Positions 51,150 to 61,877 of a stretch of DNA of 64,000 nucleotides are shown piece by piece. The notes beneath the pieces are model-generated. The model made no database searches. It had not been told where the DNA came from and was given only the letters and a program-made list of their open reading frames with translations. The first letter of the stretch is position 1. Each line of letters begins with the position of its first letter. The position numbers and the translations under genes were made by a program. Source of the stretch: Anas platyrhynchos (lineage: Eukaryota > Chordata > Aves > Anseriformes > Anatidae); contig NC_092590.1 of NCBI RefSeq assembly GCF_047663525.1, forward strand, positions 50,002,501 to 50,066,500, read 5' to 3'.

Positions 51150-51300
51150 TAAGCTGATCTGGTTACTCCAGAAGAGCACATACAAAATGCCCTTTGGGTC
51201 AGTGCTGCTGTCCATCCAGCCCAGCAGCCCGTGTCCATCAGCAGCAACAGGGAGTTGCTACCCACCGTACCATGCCAGGTTCTAGGGAAGTGAGAAGTGT
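51150..51300. repeat. Possible ancient sauropsid interspersed repeat
   Basis: GGGTCAGTGCTGCTGTCCAT followed by CCAGCCCAGCAGCCCGTGTC resembles a repeat family common in reptile and bird genomes. The identification is from memory and tentative. Confidence 0.3.
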
Positions 51301-52067
51301 GTCTCTGCGTATTCCTTTTAGTGTCTGAATCTGTCTGCCTCCTCCCAGAAGGTCTATACAATACAATTATATACTGTGTAAAGAAATACTCTTCTCACCT
51401 ATTTTACACTGACCTGCAAGTTTCATCAAGTAACATTGAAGAGTTAATGTCATCAGTTGTCTATGTCATTTCTTAAATCTTGCTCAAATTCTCCTCAATG
51501 TTCTCCTTTCCTAAGTGCAAGACATTTTCAGTCTTTCCCTCTTTTCAAAGAGGCAGGCGTAGCACACTCGGTGCTCTCCGTTCCAGCAGTTGGAGTAGCA
51601 AGCTGTTGTTACACCAGGGCAAATGCTTGATATCTGGGTGCCCAGAGTACAGACCCCAAAGTTTTGACAGACAAATAGTGGCCTTTTGATGCAGTCAGGA
51701 TTTACGGCTCTGGGGCTGATCCAGGCACAGGCAGCATTCAGGCATTTGAGGGTAAAGTTCTTGTATAGCAAGGAACCTAAATTAGGAGCCTTGCCCCACA
51801 GCCCAGCAGTCCCCAAAGCCAGAAGAGAGGTGGGTGAGCGTTTTACCCTACCCTCTTCCCAGAGCTAGGAGTTCTCTATTGCATTCAGTAATGTCACATT
51901 ACTGAAACAGAGTGACTTAACTACCAGGGGCTCCAAATTGGCATTTCAGCTCCAGAAATCAGACCAGGATGGCAAAACTGGAGCAAATTGTTTCCAAATA
52001 AAGTGAATGAAAATGGAAAATAACAAAGAGATAACAAATAGATTCTTTTTTTTTTTTGTAGAAAGCA

Positions 52068-52073
52068 TTTATT
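52068..52073 (-). terminator. Candidate poly(A) signal of the IL-8-like gene
   Basis: AATAAA on the minus strand lies about 815 nt after the stop codon, and a genomic A-rich run (T11 on plus) follows 20-30 bp further on. It would give a 3' UTR of roughly 840 nt containing both AU-rich elements. An earlier AATAAA-like hexamer could also be used. Confidence 0.45.
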
Positions 52074-52292
52074 AAAATATTGTCAGGAATAATGACATTC
52101 TCACAAGCAAATTCTGTCTATATAAGCCACAATTTTTTCCATTTGATGAATAACTTAATAATTAGACATAGAACCAAGTCCTTACACAGTGTAACAGGTC
52201 TGTGAACATTTCTTTAAAAATTATTATTAAGAATGGAAAATACAGTAGAAATTAAATAAATTGTCATCGTTTTCTATCTTGTGTAGAAGCTA

Positions 52293-52316
52293 CTAAATAA
52301 ATATATTTATAAATAC
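52293..52316 (-). promoter_or_regulatory. Second AU-rich element in the same 3' UTR
   Basis: TATTTAT occurs twice around TAAATATA on the minus strand, about 580 nt after the stop codon of the IL-8-like gene. It is a second candidate mRNA-instability element. Confidence 0.55.
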
Positions 52317-52709
52317 CACAGAAATCACATTAAATAAACACCAAAGCCATTCTCTTACAGATTCTGCAGGCTAGATTTTTTGAAGTCATGAAGTCAGAGC
52401 TCACAGTGAAGCCACGGGCTGACTGTGACTAAGGAAACTGCTGTTGACACAACATACTAGAGCACTCCAGGGGAGCAGGAGGATTTACCGGTTTGCTGTT
52501 GTAATAGCAAAATAGTAGGGCTTCGTACAAGCAAGCTGTGCTGTAAGTGCATTGCACTTAACTGGCCGTGTTTGACTGAAGTGACTTCCAAGGGATCTTC
52601 ATTTCCTTGAGCAAGCCACTTCTCCTGTCCAGTGCCTTCAGTTTCAATGGGCAGTGTGCCCCACGGACAGCGCTGACCATTTTGAAAGGCTTTCTTAAAT
52701 AGATGCAGT

Positions 52710-52735
52710 TAAATAAATAAATAAATAAATAAATA
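52710..52735 (-). promoter_or_regulatory. AU-rich element in 3' UTR of the IL-8-like gene
   Basis: About six overlapping ATTTA pentamers occur on the minus strand, 150-175 nt after the stop codon. This is a class II AU-rich element, the type that makes cytokine mRNAs short-lived. On the plus strand it looks like an AAAT microsatellite. Confidence 0.8.
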
Positions 52736-52884
52736 GACACGGTGATCTACAGCGAAGATAAGAACACCGATGCCGGAGGAGGAAGGTGGCACGCCTCCTG
52801 AGGGCAGGATGAGATGGTGCTCTCCTCGGGTGTTTCTCTCAGCAGAGGAGCGGGAGCGGTTCTGAGATTTTCTCTGTATTTTTC

Positions 52885-55135
52885 TTACAGCGGTGCATCA
52901 GAATTGAGCTGAGCCCTGTTAAGAGATGAGGGAAAAGGGTGGTTTAAAAGGTGGTTCAGAGAACGATTATCATTACTTAGCATTGCATGAACAGTTAAGG
53001 AGTGAGTGCTCTGCTTTCAACTCTGTCTGCTGTCACAAGGCACAGAGGCAATAAAGGCGATGTTTCAAAAGCAATCACTGGAGTGCCAGTGTTTGCATAG
53101 CTGGTGCCCAGCTAGGAAACTTCTGCACCAGGAGTTTCTGCATTCACTCATATCAAAAAATTCATTAACTTCCAACTATGGATTATTGACATAGGATACT
53201 GCAAGTAAGGGGCAGATGGGTTGTACTAAAGCCCCGTTTTTCAGGGGCTGTTCATTTCCCTGCAGACAGAGTTGCCAGTACGTAACAGTTTAGTAGTGGC
53301 ATAGCAGCTTGAGCAAGGACCCTGCAGCAGAGCCCGCAAAAGAGCTCGTTTCTATAACTAAGCAACAAGTATCCTTGTTCTTTAAATCTGAGTAAGAGCA
53401 AGTGGAAACTATCCCTATGAAACCCTACAGGTTGGCTATTTGGGGAGGCTTACAACTTAACTGCCCAAACTGCGAGTAAACCAGACTTACTTGGCCAGAA
53501 TTGCCTTTACGATCCGCTGTACCCAGGGAGCAGTGGGGTCCAAGCACACCTCTCTGTTGTCCTTCAGAGTAGCTCTGCAAAAAGGAAAGAAAAATAAAGT
53601 CAGGAAACTAGTACGTGGGTTTGTTTTATGCACAGAGTGTGATACTGCATTTTCAGAGTCTGTGTGCCTGCACTCAGATGGCTCACACATTCCCATTAAT
53701 CTTCCTCAATATTTATAGGTACTTGTTTGGAGTTTGTTTGCATTAGTAAAGATTCTCAAACAAGCACTGAAACCTCCTGTGCATAGAGGAGTTTCAGCAG
53801 TATATAGATTGCAACATCTTACTCCCTCCTCCATGCTGTCCCAAACCCAGTTAGTTTCAGGGGGTCCCTAAATCTGCTTACAGGAACGTATTTTGTCTCT
53901 CTGAGATGGTCACAGGACTGTTTTACTGGGAGTTTTGCCTGCTAAGTAAATGCAGGATTCAAAGTAAATTAGTCCCTCGTGCATTAAGCACTGGCCAGTC
54001 CTTGCAATTCATGTTCTACCTCCGTAGAACAAATACTCGGTGTCTCCCATGACAGATAAATACCTGTCAGCTCAGGAGCATACAGGGTCAGGGAGACTAC
54101 ACAGAAAGTCTGCAGCCACAGCACAGTGCAGAGTGCAGGTATGGAAGAGAGGCTCTTGCAGAAGCACTTACATGATTTCAACGTTCTTGCAGTGGGGGCC
54201 ACTCTGCGTCAGCTTCACATCTTGAATAGATTTAGGGTGGATGAACTTCGAGTGAGTGCTTATGCACTGGCACCGGAGCTCGTTTCCCATCCTTACCAGG
54301 CTCCTGCCTATAAGCAGAAAAGGAAGATTGCACTTTGAGAGGCAGTCTTATCATCGCTGTATTGACATAAAGCATGGCTGCTCCATTTTAACAACATTCT
54401 AGATTAGAGTCCTGCATTTGGCCAAGCTGACTAAATCCTCACAATGTAAAAATCAGTTGCTTATTTTTTTTAGAGTATCTGATACCTGAGCACATTCAAA
54501 ATTAAATTAGCGTGATGCTTTAAAATGAAACCACACATTTTGTTGTTACTTGCACTGACAACACTGTTGATTCCATCATTTCACTATCTGGATTGACAGA
54601 CTGGCAGTTGTCTAGAAGATAGAGCCTTCCATTTTTTCCCTAGCTTGAGGCTTGTCTTTGCTGCATGTTTTATTGTTTGTTCTCCATTGCCAGCTGTATA
54701 TTGCTTGCCTGAGGCAGCATGGGCAAGAAGTAACAAACATGAGCTGATAAGCTGGAAAATACTGTCCTTCATATGGGAAGGCAGAGGAACATTCAAACAC
54801 TTTCAAGAAGATCCCATCTCTAGCCAAATGCACTTGAAATACAGAAGCATAGCAAATTTCAGTAATCCTTAAAATTTTTCCCACAAGATGTCAGTAACTC
54901 TTCAGTACAAGAGCTACACAGTACATTTCTGACTGAGGAGAAGCGGCTGAAAATATTTCAGAAGAAATCAACTTGCTGAAACAAGCATAAAGCTACCTTT
55001 CTGCAAGGACACGCGTCTCGGCAGATGCCAAGGCAGTGCTGCAGGCAGGTGGGTCTCGGCAGGGATTCGCTTACCTTGGGACAGAGCCACGGAAATCAAG
55101 AGAAGAGCCAGGACAACCCCAAGTTTGCCGTTCAT
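52885..55135 (-). CDS. IL8L2: Interleukin-8-like CXC chemokine (9E3/CEF4/CAF type)
   Basis: This is the avian IL-8-like inflammatory chemokine, secreted and acting on CXCR1/2-type receptors of heterophils and monocytes; in chicken it was found as the v-src-induced 9E3/CEF4 mRNA (established knowledge). Exons are 55075-55135 (61 nt), 54172-54307 (136 nt), 53491-53574 (84 nt) and 52885-52915, joined in phases 1, 2 and 2 with GT/AG borders; exon 2 and 3 lengths match human CXCL8. The protein has 103 residues. A signal peptide starts [19 protein letters not shown] is at 30-35, G-P-H-C at 57-60, and the fourth cysteine is C76 in E-V-C-L-D-P. The tail A-Q-L-N-S-D-A-P-L is characteristic of the chicken gene. 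The ATG has A at -3. TATA, NF-kB and AP-1 motifs lie upstream, and AU-rich elements lie downstream. A damaged relative lies about 7 kb upstream. The symbol follows chicken usage; strict orthology needs a tree. Confidence 0.95.
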
Positions 55136-55239
55136 GATTAGAGAGGAGTTTTTAGCTTGGCTGTTGAGCTCAGGTTCTGTGGAGCTGTGACCTCTCCTGT
55201 CAGAGGATTGCTGATGTCTGATCTGGGCGATCCATCGTG

Positions 55240-55249
55240 CTTTTATACA
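55240..55249 (-). promoter_or_regulatory. TATA box of the IL-8-like gene
   Basis: TGTATAAAAG reads on the minus strand about 105 bp upstream of the start codon. It predicts a transcription start near 55212 and a 5' leader of about 75 nt. Confidence 0.8.
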
Positions 55250-55297
55250 GTTTTCTGCCCAACTTGTGTGCTCTGCTAGCTTGTAGATTGCGTTAGA

Positions 55298-55307
55298 GGA
55301 ATTTCCC
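55298..55307 (-). promoter_or_regulatory. NF-kB site of the IL-8-like promoter
   Basis: GGGAAATTCC on the minus strand (GGAATTTCCC on plus) is a full kappa-B consensus about 50 bp upstream of the TATA box. The arrangement parallels the mammalian CXCL8 promoter, where NF-kB drives inducible expression. Confidence 0.8.
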
Positions 55308-55321
55308 AGATGCAGTAAAAA

Positions 55322-55328
55322 TGAGTCA
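55322..55328. promoter_or_regulatory. AP-1 (TRE) site of the IL-8-like promoter
   Basis: TGAGTCA is a perfect AP-1/TRE heptamer 15 bp beyond the NF-kB site. NF-kB plus AP-1 control is known for CXCL8 and for the chicken 9E3/CEF4 gene, so this is probably functional. Confidence 0.7.
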
Positions 55329-55444
55329 CATGACGAGTGGAGTTGTGAAACTCCTTCCTAGATGACGATGAATTATTCTGCTGCAAATAGTATAATGCAT
55401 TCATTTATTAAAATATGTAAATAATATCCCTGCAGTCAGTTTCC

Positions 55445-55470
55445 TTTTTTTTTTTTTTTATTTATTTATT
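55445..55470. repeat. Poly(T)-(ATTT)n tract upstream of the IL-8-like promoter
   Basis: About 14 T residues followed by ATTT units, about 200 bp upstream of the IL-8-like TATA box. Confidence 0.9.
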
Positions 55471-55724
55471 GTTTCATAATATAACTTTCTGATGCTTTCA
55501 ATTACTTTTATGTTATAACTGTATTTTTTTCTTCATGGTAATAACTGTTTTTGTGGGGATGTTTGAGATATTTAATTTCTTCTCTCTCTTGGTGGTGGTA
55601 ACTTCTACCTATCTGATTTTACACAATTGGTATGGAAATCAGATAGTGCTGAAATCAGTGAAAAGCTTTTCCACTGCAGTCAAAATTTTACCTCTGCACT
55701 ATTTTGCTTTTTAATGAATTTAAT

Positions 55725-55752
55725 TTTTTGTTTGTTTGTTTGTTTGTTTTTT
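55725..55752. repeat. (GTTT)n simple repeat
   Basis: About five GTTT units flanked by T runs. Confidence 0.9.
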
Positions 55753-58700
55753 CTGTTGAAGTGGTATCTTACAAAATAAATTCATCTCCAATACTTTCTG
55801 CTTAGTAAAGGAATTGAGGGTGTAGTATTCAAAGCTTCCCAGGAGATGTAGATATTTGATTCTATGCAACCTTGAAAATCATTCCGCAATTTTCTTGTAA
55901 CACATGTTAATGAATGAGGAAGCTTTGTATGCAAACACAGTGACATGACTTGCCGAACACAATTACTTTTGTTTGCTTTATAAATGTTGGCATTGTTAAT
56001 AACTCGTTTCTGTTTCAGTTACGGTAATCCCAGGTCTTAACACAGGGAAATAACAATAAATATTACGGTACTGCTGTAGACAAGCTTGTTAAAGAACCTT
56101 GTTGCATGAATGCTGAGTATTTATTTACTGTGGCTGGTAGAAATAATAGCCATTTCAATGGAAAACTTGGGCTCAAATGGTGATCTATCACATAAACTAA
56201 GATATGTTTTTTAACCCACCTGGCGTGCATGTGATTAGGTGAAGACATTCTGTTCTGATGCCGTAGAAAAGTTTTTCTTTTGACTACAAAGACTTTTGCT
56301 GCTCGTCATCTCCAACCTCAAAGCTTCATGTTTCTGTGATCTGAGGATTTATAGAGATATTTCTCCCTAGCTTTGAGGAGTTTGTAAAAACTCAACTTAT
56401 CTTTAGCATGTAAGGTGTTGTAATTTATTTATAAGAACAATTTAACAGTTTGTTTACAATTCTTATATTTTACTACTTACCATTAGTCATTAACTCCCTT
56501 GATAAAGAAACACTGTGATAAAAATTCATCTGTTTCCTATCACTATATCAGCTGGTCCAAGAAAAGATAAAGCAAAGTTTGACTCTCCTATCACTTTCTG
56601 GGTACCGAGTCAACAAAAGATACCACTTCTGGCTCCAAATGGTGTTTCTCCTTGACTGTATGTCTGGCTTACAGAGCTTTCCTGAAAAATACCTGTAGTT
56701 CTCTTACGGCATGGAAAAGGAGATTTTAACAGATATTGAAGCTTGTTTTTTGTGTATGTTTCATTTAAATTAACAGTGTGCTTTAACTGGGATCACATTG
56801 TAGATGTCAAACTTCTAGCCAGCTTACTTTGAACAAGATTTGGCTGATTCTTTTCTTTTGGGATCTCTTTCTGTATTTCTGTCTCTCTACATATACATGC
56901 ATACACACACAGGGTAATTAAAATCTGATTAAGGATCCCACTTTTCTTTGTAACTATTTACAGCTTTATTATCTAATTGTGGCATGCGCTGAAGTGTCAT
57001 TAATATTTGAGGCAAAAAAGAAAAAAAAGAAAAATCCCCTTTGAGTCCCCTAGTATTATCACTGACTTCTTGCCCTCCTTAGCACTAGACTAAGCTATTT
57101 CCTGAGTGTGGCAGTAACAGAACCACAAAAAATCCCCAGGACAAAAGTGAAGCCAAGCGCCTGCTCCACCTATATGATTAACCCTGCCCCTGAGCTAAGA
57201 GTAAGTATCAGTTTAAAAGAGCAGGATATTTGTAATGAAATACAAGTCCACTATGTTTTCTGAGAGCTAAAGCATCGCCTCTACCTACACTTTTTCTCCA
57301 ATATGACACAGTTTCACCAGGACCATGTAAGGAGCGGCATAAAAAGGTTGAGACATGAAATCAAGCCCAAAGGCTAGGCACTCCTAACCTGTGTTCTTGG
57401 GAGTGCCACACTTCACTCAAGTTCTCCCTAGATCCCTTCAACACTTTGCCCAGTATCTGATCCCAGCCCCTGCCTGTGGGAACTCCAAGCCCATTATCTG
57501 ATTTTGGCAGCATGTGTTTTCCCGCTACGATCCAGATGACTTGTGCAAATGGAATTGCCTTCCCTTTTGAAGGGTAACGTCATTCATGGAGCTGATACTG
57601 CCCCGAGCAGAGACCTTCCATGCTTAACCATGTTAAAAGCATGCTGCTGTAACAAAGAAAGCAAAAGTTATGCAATAATCCAGTTGCTGAAAGACAGCTG
57701 AAAAGGGAAGCAAATACTTCCCTTGCTTGTGCTTTAAGGCAGGGTATAGGATGTGTTCTCCATGCTACAGGATGGAAGACACTATTTCATCTTTTCAATG
57801 ACTCATTGCATTGTGTAATGAAAACACAAGTCAAAAGGGATTTTTTTTGGATCTTGACTGGCATCATTTAGAGTCTTTTTATGTAGCAAGAGACACCCAA
57901 ACACAAGGGACATGGTAGAGGGGATTCAGGCATATTCTGGTGACCAAGACCATCGTGAGGGGTGGGAGAGAGGTAGGCTCTAGTACTGTTGCTGATTTGA
58001 GTTGCCAAGTCCCAGGTGAATGCTTTAACCTCTGCATTCATGAAGTTACTGTCTCCAATAAAACTAGGAATCTGTCTTTTCTAGACAAATTCAAAACTCT
58101 CACTTGAAAAGTTGTAAATGCCAGACCGCAAAGGCACAGGAGCCAAAGGTTTCCCTGGAATTGAGCTCAGCCAACGCAAGGTGACCTCTACCAACTACTG
58201 TTTCCTGTGTGCCTTCTTTACCAGCCTACTCCCTTTTTCCTCCCAAGAGAAAAAATCCCAGACTCTTCTGAAGTCACCTCCTTTTTCCTGCCAATGGCTT
58301 AGCATTTGCTTGTCATTCCACTTCAACTGTGGAGCACGGAAGGGACTAATACTGGGGGTTGGGAAATAATCATTTCTGCTGCTGAAAAACTGGGCACATT
58401 GTGCAAACTCTTGTGGAAGTTAACGGTGAGGCAACATGTCAGGAACAGATATGCAGAGAGCTGACTGTCTGCTGAGCATCTGTTTTTTCACTTGTTGTGT
58501 GAGGAAGTGATGGCAAGGAAAGAATAAGAGCTTAGGTCAACTGTGGTTTTTGTTTTTTTGTTGTTAGCTTTTTTTCCACTTAGGTGTCTAAGTATAGATG
58601 ATTATGTACCCAGATCACCACAAGCATTGGACTTTCCTAAATCCCTCTGAAATCATAAAATAGCAGGACAGCTTTTTAATTGATTTGCCTTTTAATTTGT

Positions 58701-60094
58701 ACATTTAGAAATACAATAGTACAAGTATATATTTAAGTGTCTGTTACAGCTCTGCTTGCAAACAGTCAATTCTTTATTGTAGTTGTCATTTAAAAGATTG
58801 TTGTGGGCTAAATGCAATATTTCATTTGATCCAATTCAATATGAAGTCACTGACTACCAAATATCTAGTAATACTAGTAAGTGATACATTGGTGTCATAA
58901 TATTAATGCACAATATTAACCAATCTTCATATTAAAATATATATTTGATCTACTTGATATTAACAGAAGAGATTATAAGTCCTACTAGAGAATTCGCAGG
59001 GAGAAGCAGCTAAAGTTTTAACTGCTAGATGAAGGCTACATTTATTCCTTTAGTTGCATTTCCCTTTCGTGACTGTGGCAGGAAGCATTTTCTTCCTGTC
59101 CAGCAGACTGTGGAAGTAAGATATGGAAGCAATGGGAAGAAACATATGAGATGTTTGAGGAAGTCGTCCTGGGAATTTCTGATTAAATTAGAAGTGGTTA
59201 GTAGGCCATTTACATCGTGCATTCACCTCTGGTTCTTCAAAGGTCACTTGCTGTTAATTTACTGGCTGCTTAAGCTACAGCCAGTGTAGCTTTGCAGATG
59301 TCAGCATGAATGTTTCCTGGCAGTGTGGTCGGAGCAGCCCACTTTAGCCTGAGCCTTGCCAAACAGCTTGCAGACAGGTCGGAGTGCTGAGCTTCGTCAC
59401 GCTCTAGCCGCACAGCCCTTTGTCCTCCATCTCGCTGCATCTGTCAGCATCTTCCGATCTATAAGTGGAAACTAGAGCACAATAAACATCACTTCAGAAA
59501 TAACAGGTAATTTAGTATCATTAATTTTAGCTTCTTCCTTCCAAAAGCCATTAGTTCATAGTCATTAGGCTACCCTGAGGCTGACAGCAGCTTAGAAGTG
59601 CTCATGAGACATCACGAAGCATCTCATAGAACATAGTTTGGTTGCTAGTTTTCTGGCAGCAGCAGCGAATCCATGCCTATCCATTCCTTGCCAGGAGTGC
59701 TGCAACACCCAGTCAAATATTGTTCAGATAAGTCACTTCTAAAGACACTTCATTTCATTAGTCAGTCACATTTTAATCAGTCTTCCTCCTTTCAGTGAAT
59801 GGCATCTCTCAGACACCCAAATCTCCTCTTAAAAAGATCATTTTAAAGATACGCTGCCAAGAAACTGTTTTCTGTACACACAGAAAGTGAAATCAGCTTT
59901 GGCCCGTGTACTACACATTACAAAGCTGTTTTAAGGCTCTCTGCCTCTTTCTCAAGGATGTTTTTTTGATGGAGAAATAGGTATGGATTCACTTCTGTCA
60001 CATTCACCCAGGGGTAGCTCACTTTTTAAAGGAAAAAAAAAAATCACCTTGCTTGCTTCTTCAGTAGCAGGCATTCAGTCATCTTGGTTGCACT

Positions 60095-60335
60095 GCTTTA
60101 AACCTTTCCCATCTTCTTGAAGATGGGAGACCAGAGGTGCAGCATGAGGGTAAATTTACACAGTGGCAACACACATTTCAGTAGTTACTCCTTTATTCAT
60201 ACTGTAGTAGCTCCTAACATTATATTTGTGTTGGTTGATGCTTTTTTTTTTAAATTATTATTATTTACTTTGGTTCTTAGGTTCTATTCACTGCTGAGCC
60301 CTGACCTGCCATTCCTATCACGCAGCTTCATATAA
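60095..60335 (-). mobile_element. Old CR1-like fragment
   Basis: CTTCTTGAAGATGGGAGACC followed by AGAGGTGCAGCATGAGG resembles a CR1 segment in reverse orientation. Similarity fades to the right and boundaries are estimates. Confidence 0.4.
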
Positions 60336-61877
60336 TCCCGTGATCTCCCTCATATGCTAATATCCAGCCAAGAACACCTCATTTTTATAGGAGCTTGGGA
60401 ATTTTCCCTTTTGGTGTAAACCATTTTTGCTACATCCTGCAGTTAACTTCATCTGGTAGTTTATTGCCTACTCTATGAGTCTCCTTATGTATTTCAGTAG
60501 CTCTTCATAGTTGATCTTGGTCTTTCCTATCCTTCAATTAGTAGCATGAGAATACCACAGCTCATGGAGAATTACCTTCCCAGACCACTTGTGGCTACGC
60601 AAACCCAAACAGAACCCCATACAAGCTGGTGTAGGAGTCTCCAAGCCATGTCCCTTCATCACAAAAAAATGATCTTCCAAATTTTGTCTTTCATTTCTGT
60701 GTAACCATCTGTTAACTACCCCATCCAAGACTTCTTAGCCCTGATGTCTTATCTCTAATGCTTGTTGAGGGCTGTGAAACCCTTTTAGGAAGACAGTTGG
60801 GCTAGACCTAGGGGAAATTCCAAATCTGTAAGCTACTTGTCATCGTCTAAGATCTCAAAGAAATGCATGAAAGACAATTTCCTTCGACAAAACCTTGTAG
60901 ACTTGTCCTTAGTATGTTTATTCATGTTTTATTTATATGTTTACCCATTTTATCCTTTATACTTCTACTTTCAGTAGGGCCATGTAAAGCTAACTCATTT
61001 CCTCTTGATCATTCTCGTCCCTACAACACTGAAAAACTTGTTAAGCTTGAATTGCTCTATCTATTGCAGATGCAGTTTTAGAAACACAGCAAATGAAATA
61101 AGTGGAATTAGCAACAGTCTAAGAAAAAGCATAGTAACAGAAAAGGAATTCTGTTGTGACATTCTGTGATTCTTCTGAAAAACTCGTTCATTTCATTTTG
61201 CATCCTTAAAAAATTTCATGATATCTTTTTTTGACTTCTTTTATACTTATGAGCCCATATTGTCCCTGTAATTAGAGGAAGTATGAAGTGAAGTGAATGA
61301 TTCATTTAAAATAAAATAAATCACCAGCTATAAAGAAAGCAACAGGTAAGAATTCATGCTCATTTTTACAAGTAAATAATGAGCAATTTTTACTGCAAAA
61401 AACAATTGAAATATGTGCAAATTGTGTTTACACAAGTACTGCTCCAATAGAATCTACTCCCATGTGTATGTCCAAACTGAGTGAAATAGGGACCTGCCTG
61501 TCCCCAATTATACCTGGAAGAGGTAGTTAACTTAAAAATGCCACCTGTAGATCTATATTCCCAAAATAGGAAATTAATCTTTGATTTTTATAAGTGTCAA
61601 AACACTAGAATTGAGGCATCTTTTAACAGACATTTAGGTGCATCATGAAGACAGCCTATTGGCTGGCTTAATGCACAGGGACTATATCAGAGCTACAGGA
61701 AGCTATTTTAATCCCATCACTGATCCTCACTCATTTAAAATTGTTGATTTTGAGACAATTGTTGGAAAGAATTAACAGTGCCTGAAGAGGATGAGTATGT
61801 TTCATTCCAAGAGATTTAAGTCTGCTTTTTTAAAGTAGCTTTTAACCGAAATTTTTCTAGTAAAGAAAACAACTTTG

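Larger units (their letters stand above)
25805..52049. other. 26-kb gene desert between gene B and the IL-8-like gene
   Basis: No gene is supported. It contains an LTR, several old CR1/L3-like fragments, simple repeats and scattered kappa-B-type motifs. Two stretches with protein-like character (33.4-34.2 kb and 51.5-51.8 kb, both minus) are discussed as findings but lack splice or homology support. Confidence 0.55.
55329..61877. other. Intergenic region between the IL-8-like gene and its pseudogene
   Basis: AT-rich, with simple repeats and an old CR1-like fragment near 60.1 kb. The first several hundred bases are the distal promoter of the IL-8-like gene. No coding region is recognised. Confidence 0.55.

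Noticed and set aside
52710-52735. (AAAT)n microsatellite
   Set aside because: Reinterpreted as an ATTTA-type AU-rich element because of its position and strand in the 3' UTR of the IL-8-like gene.
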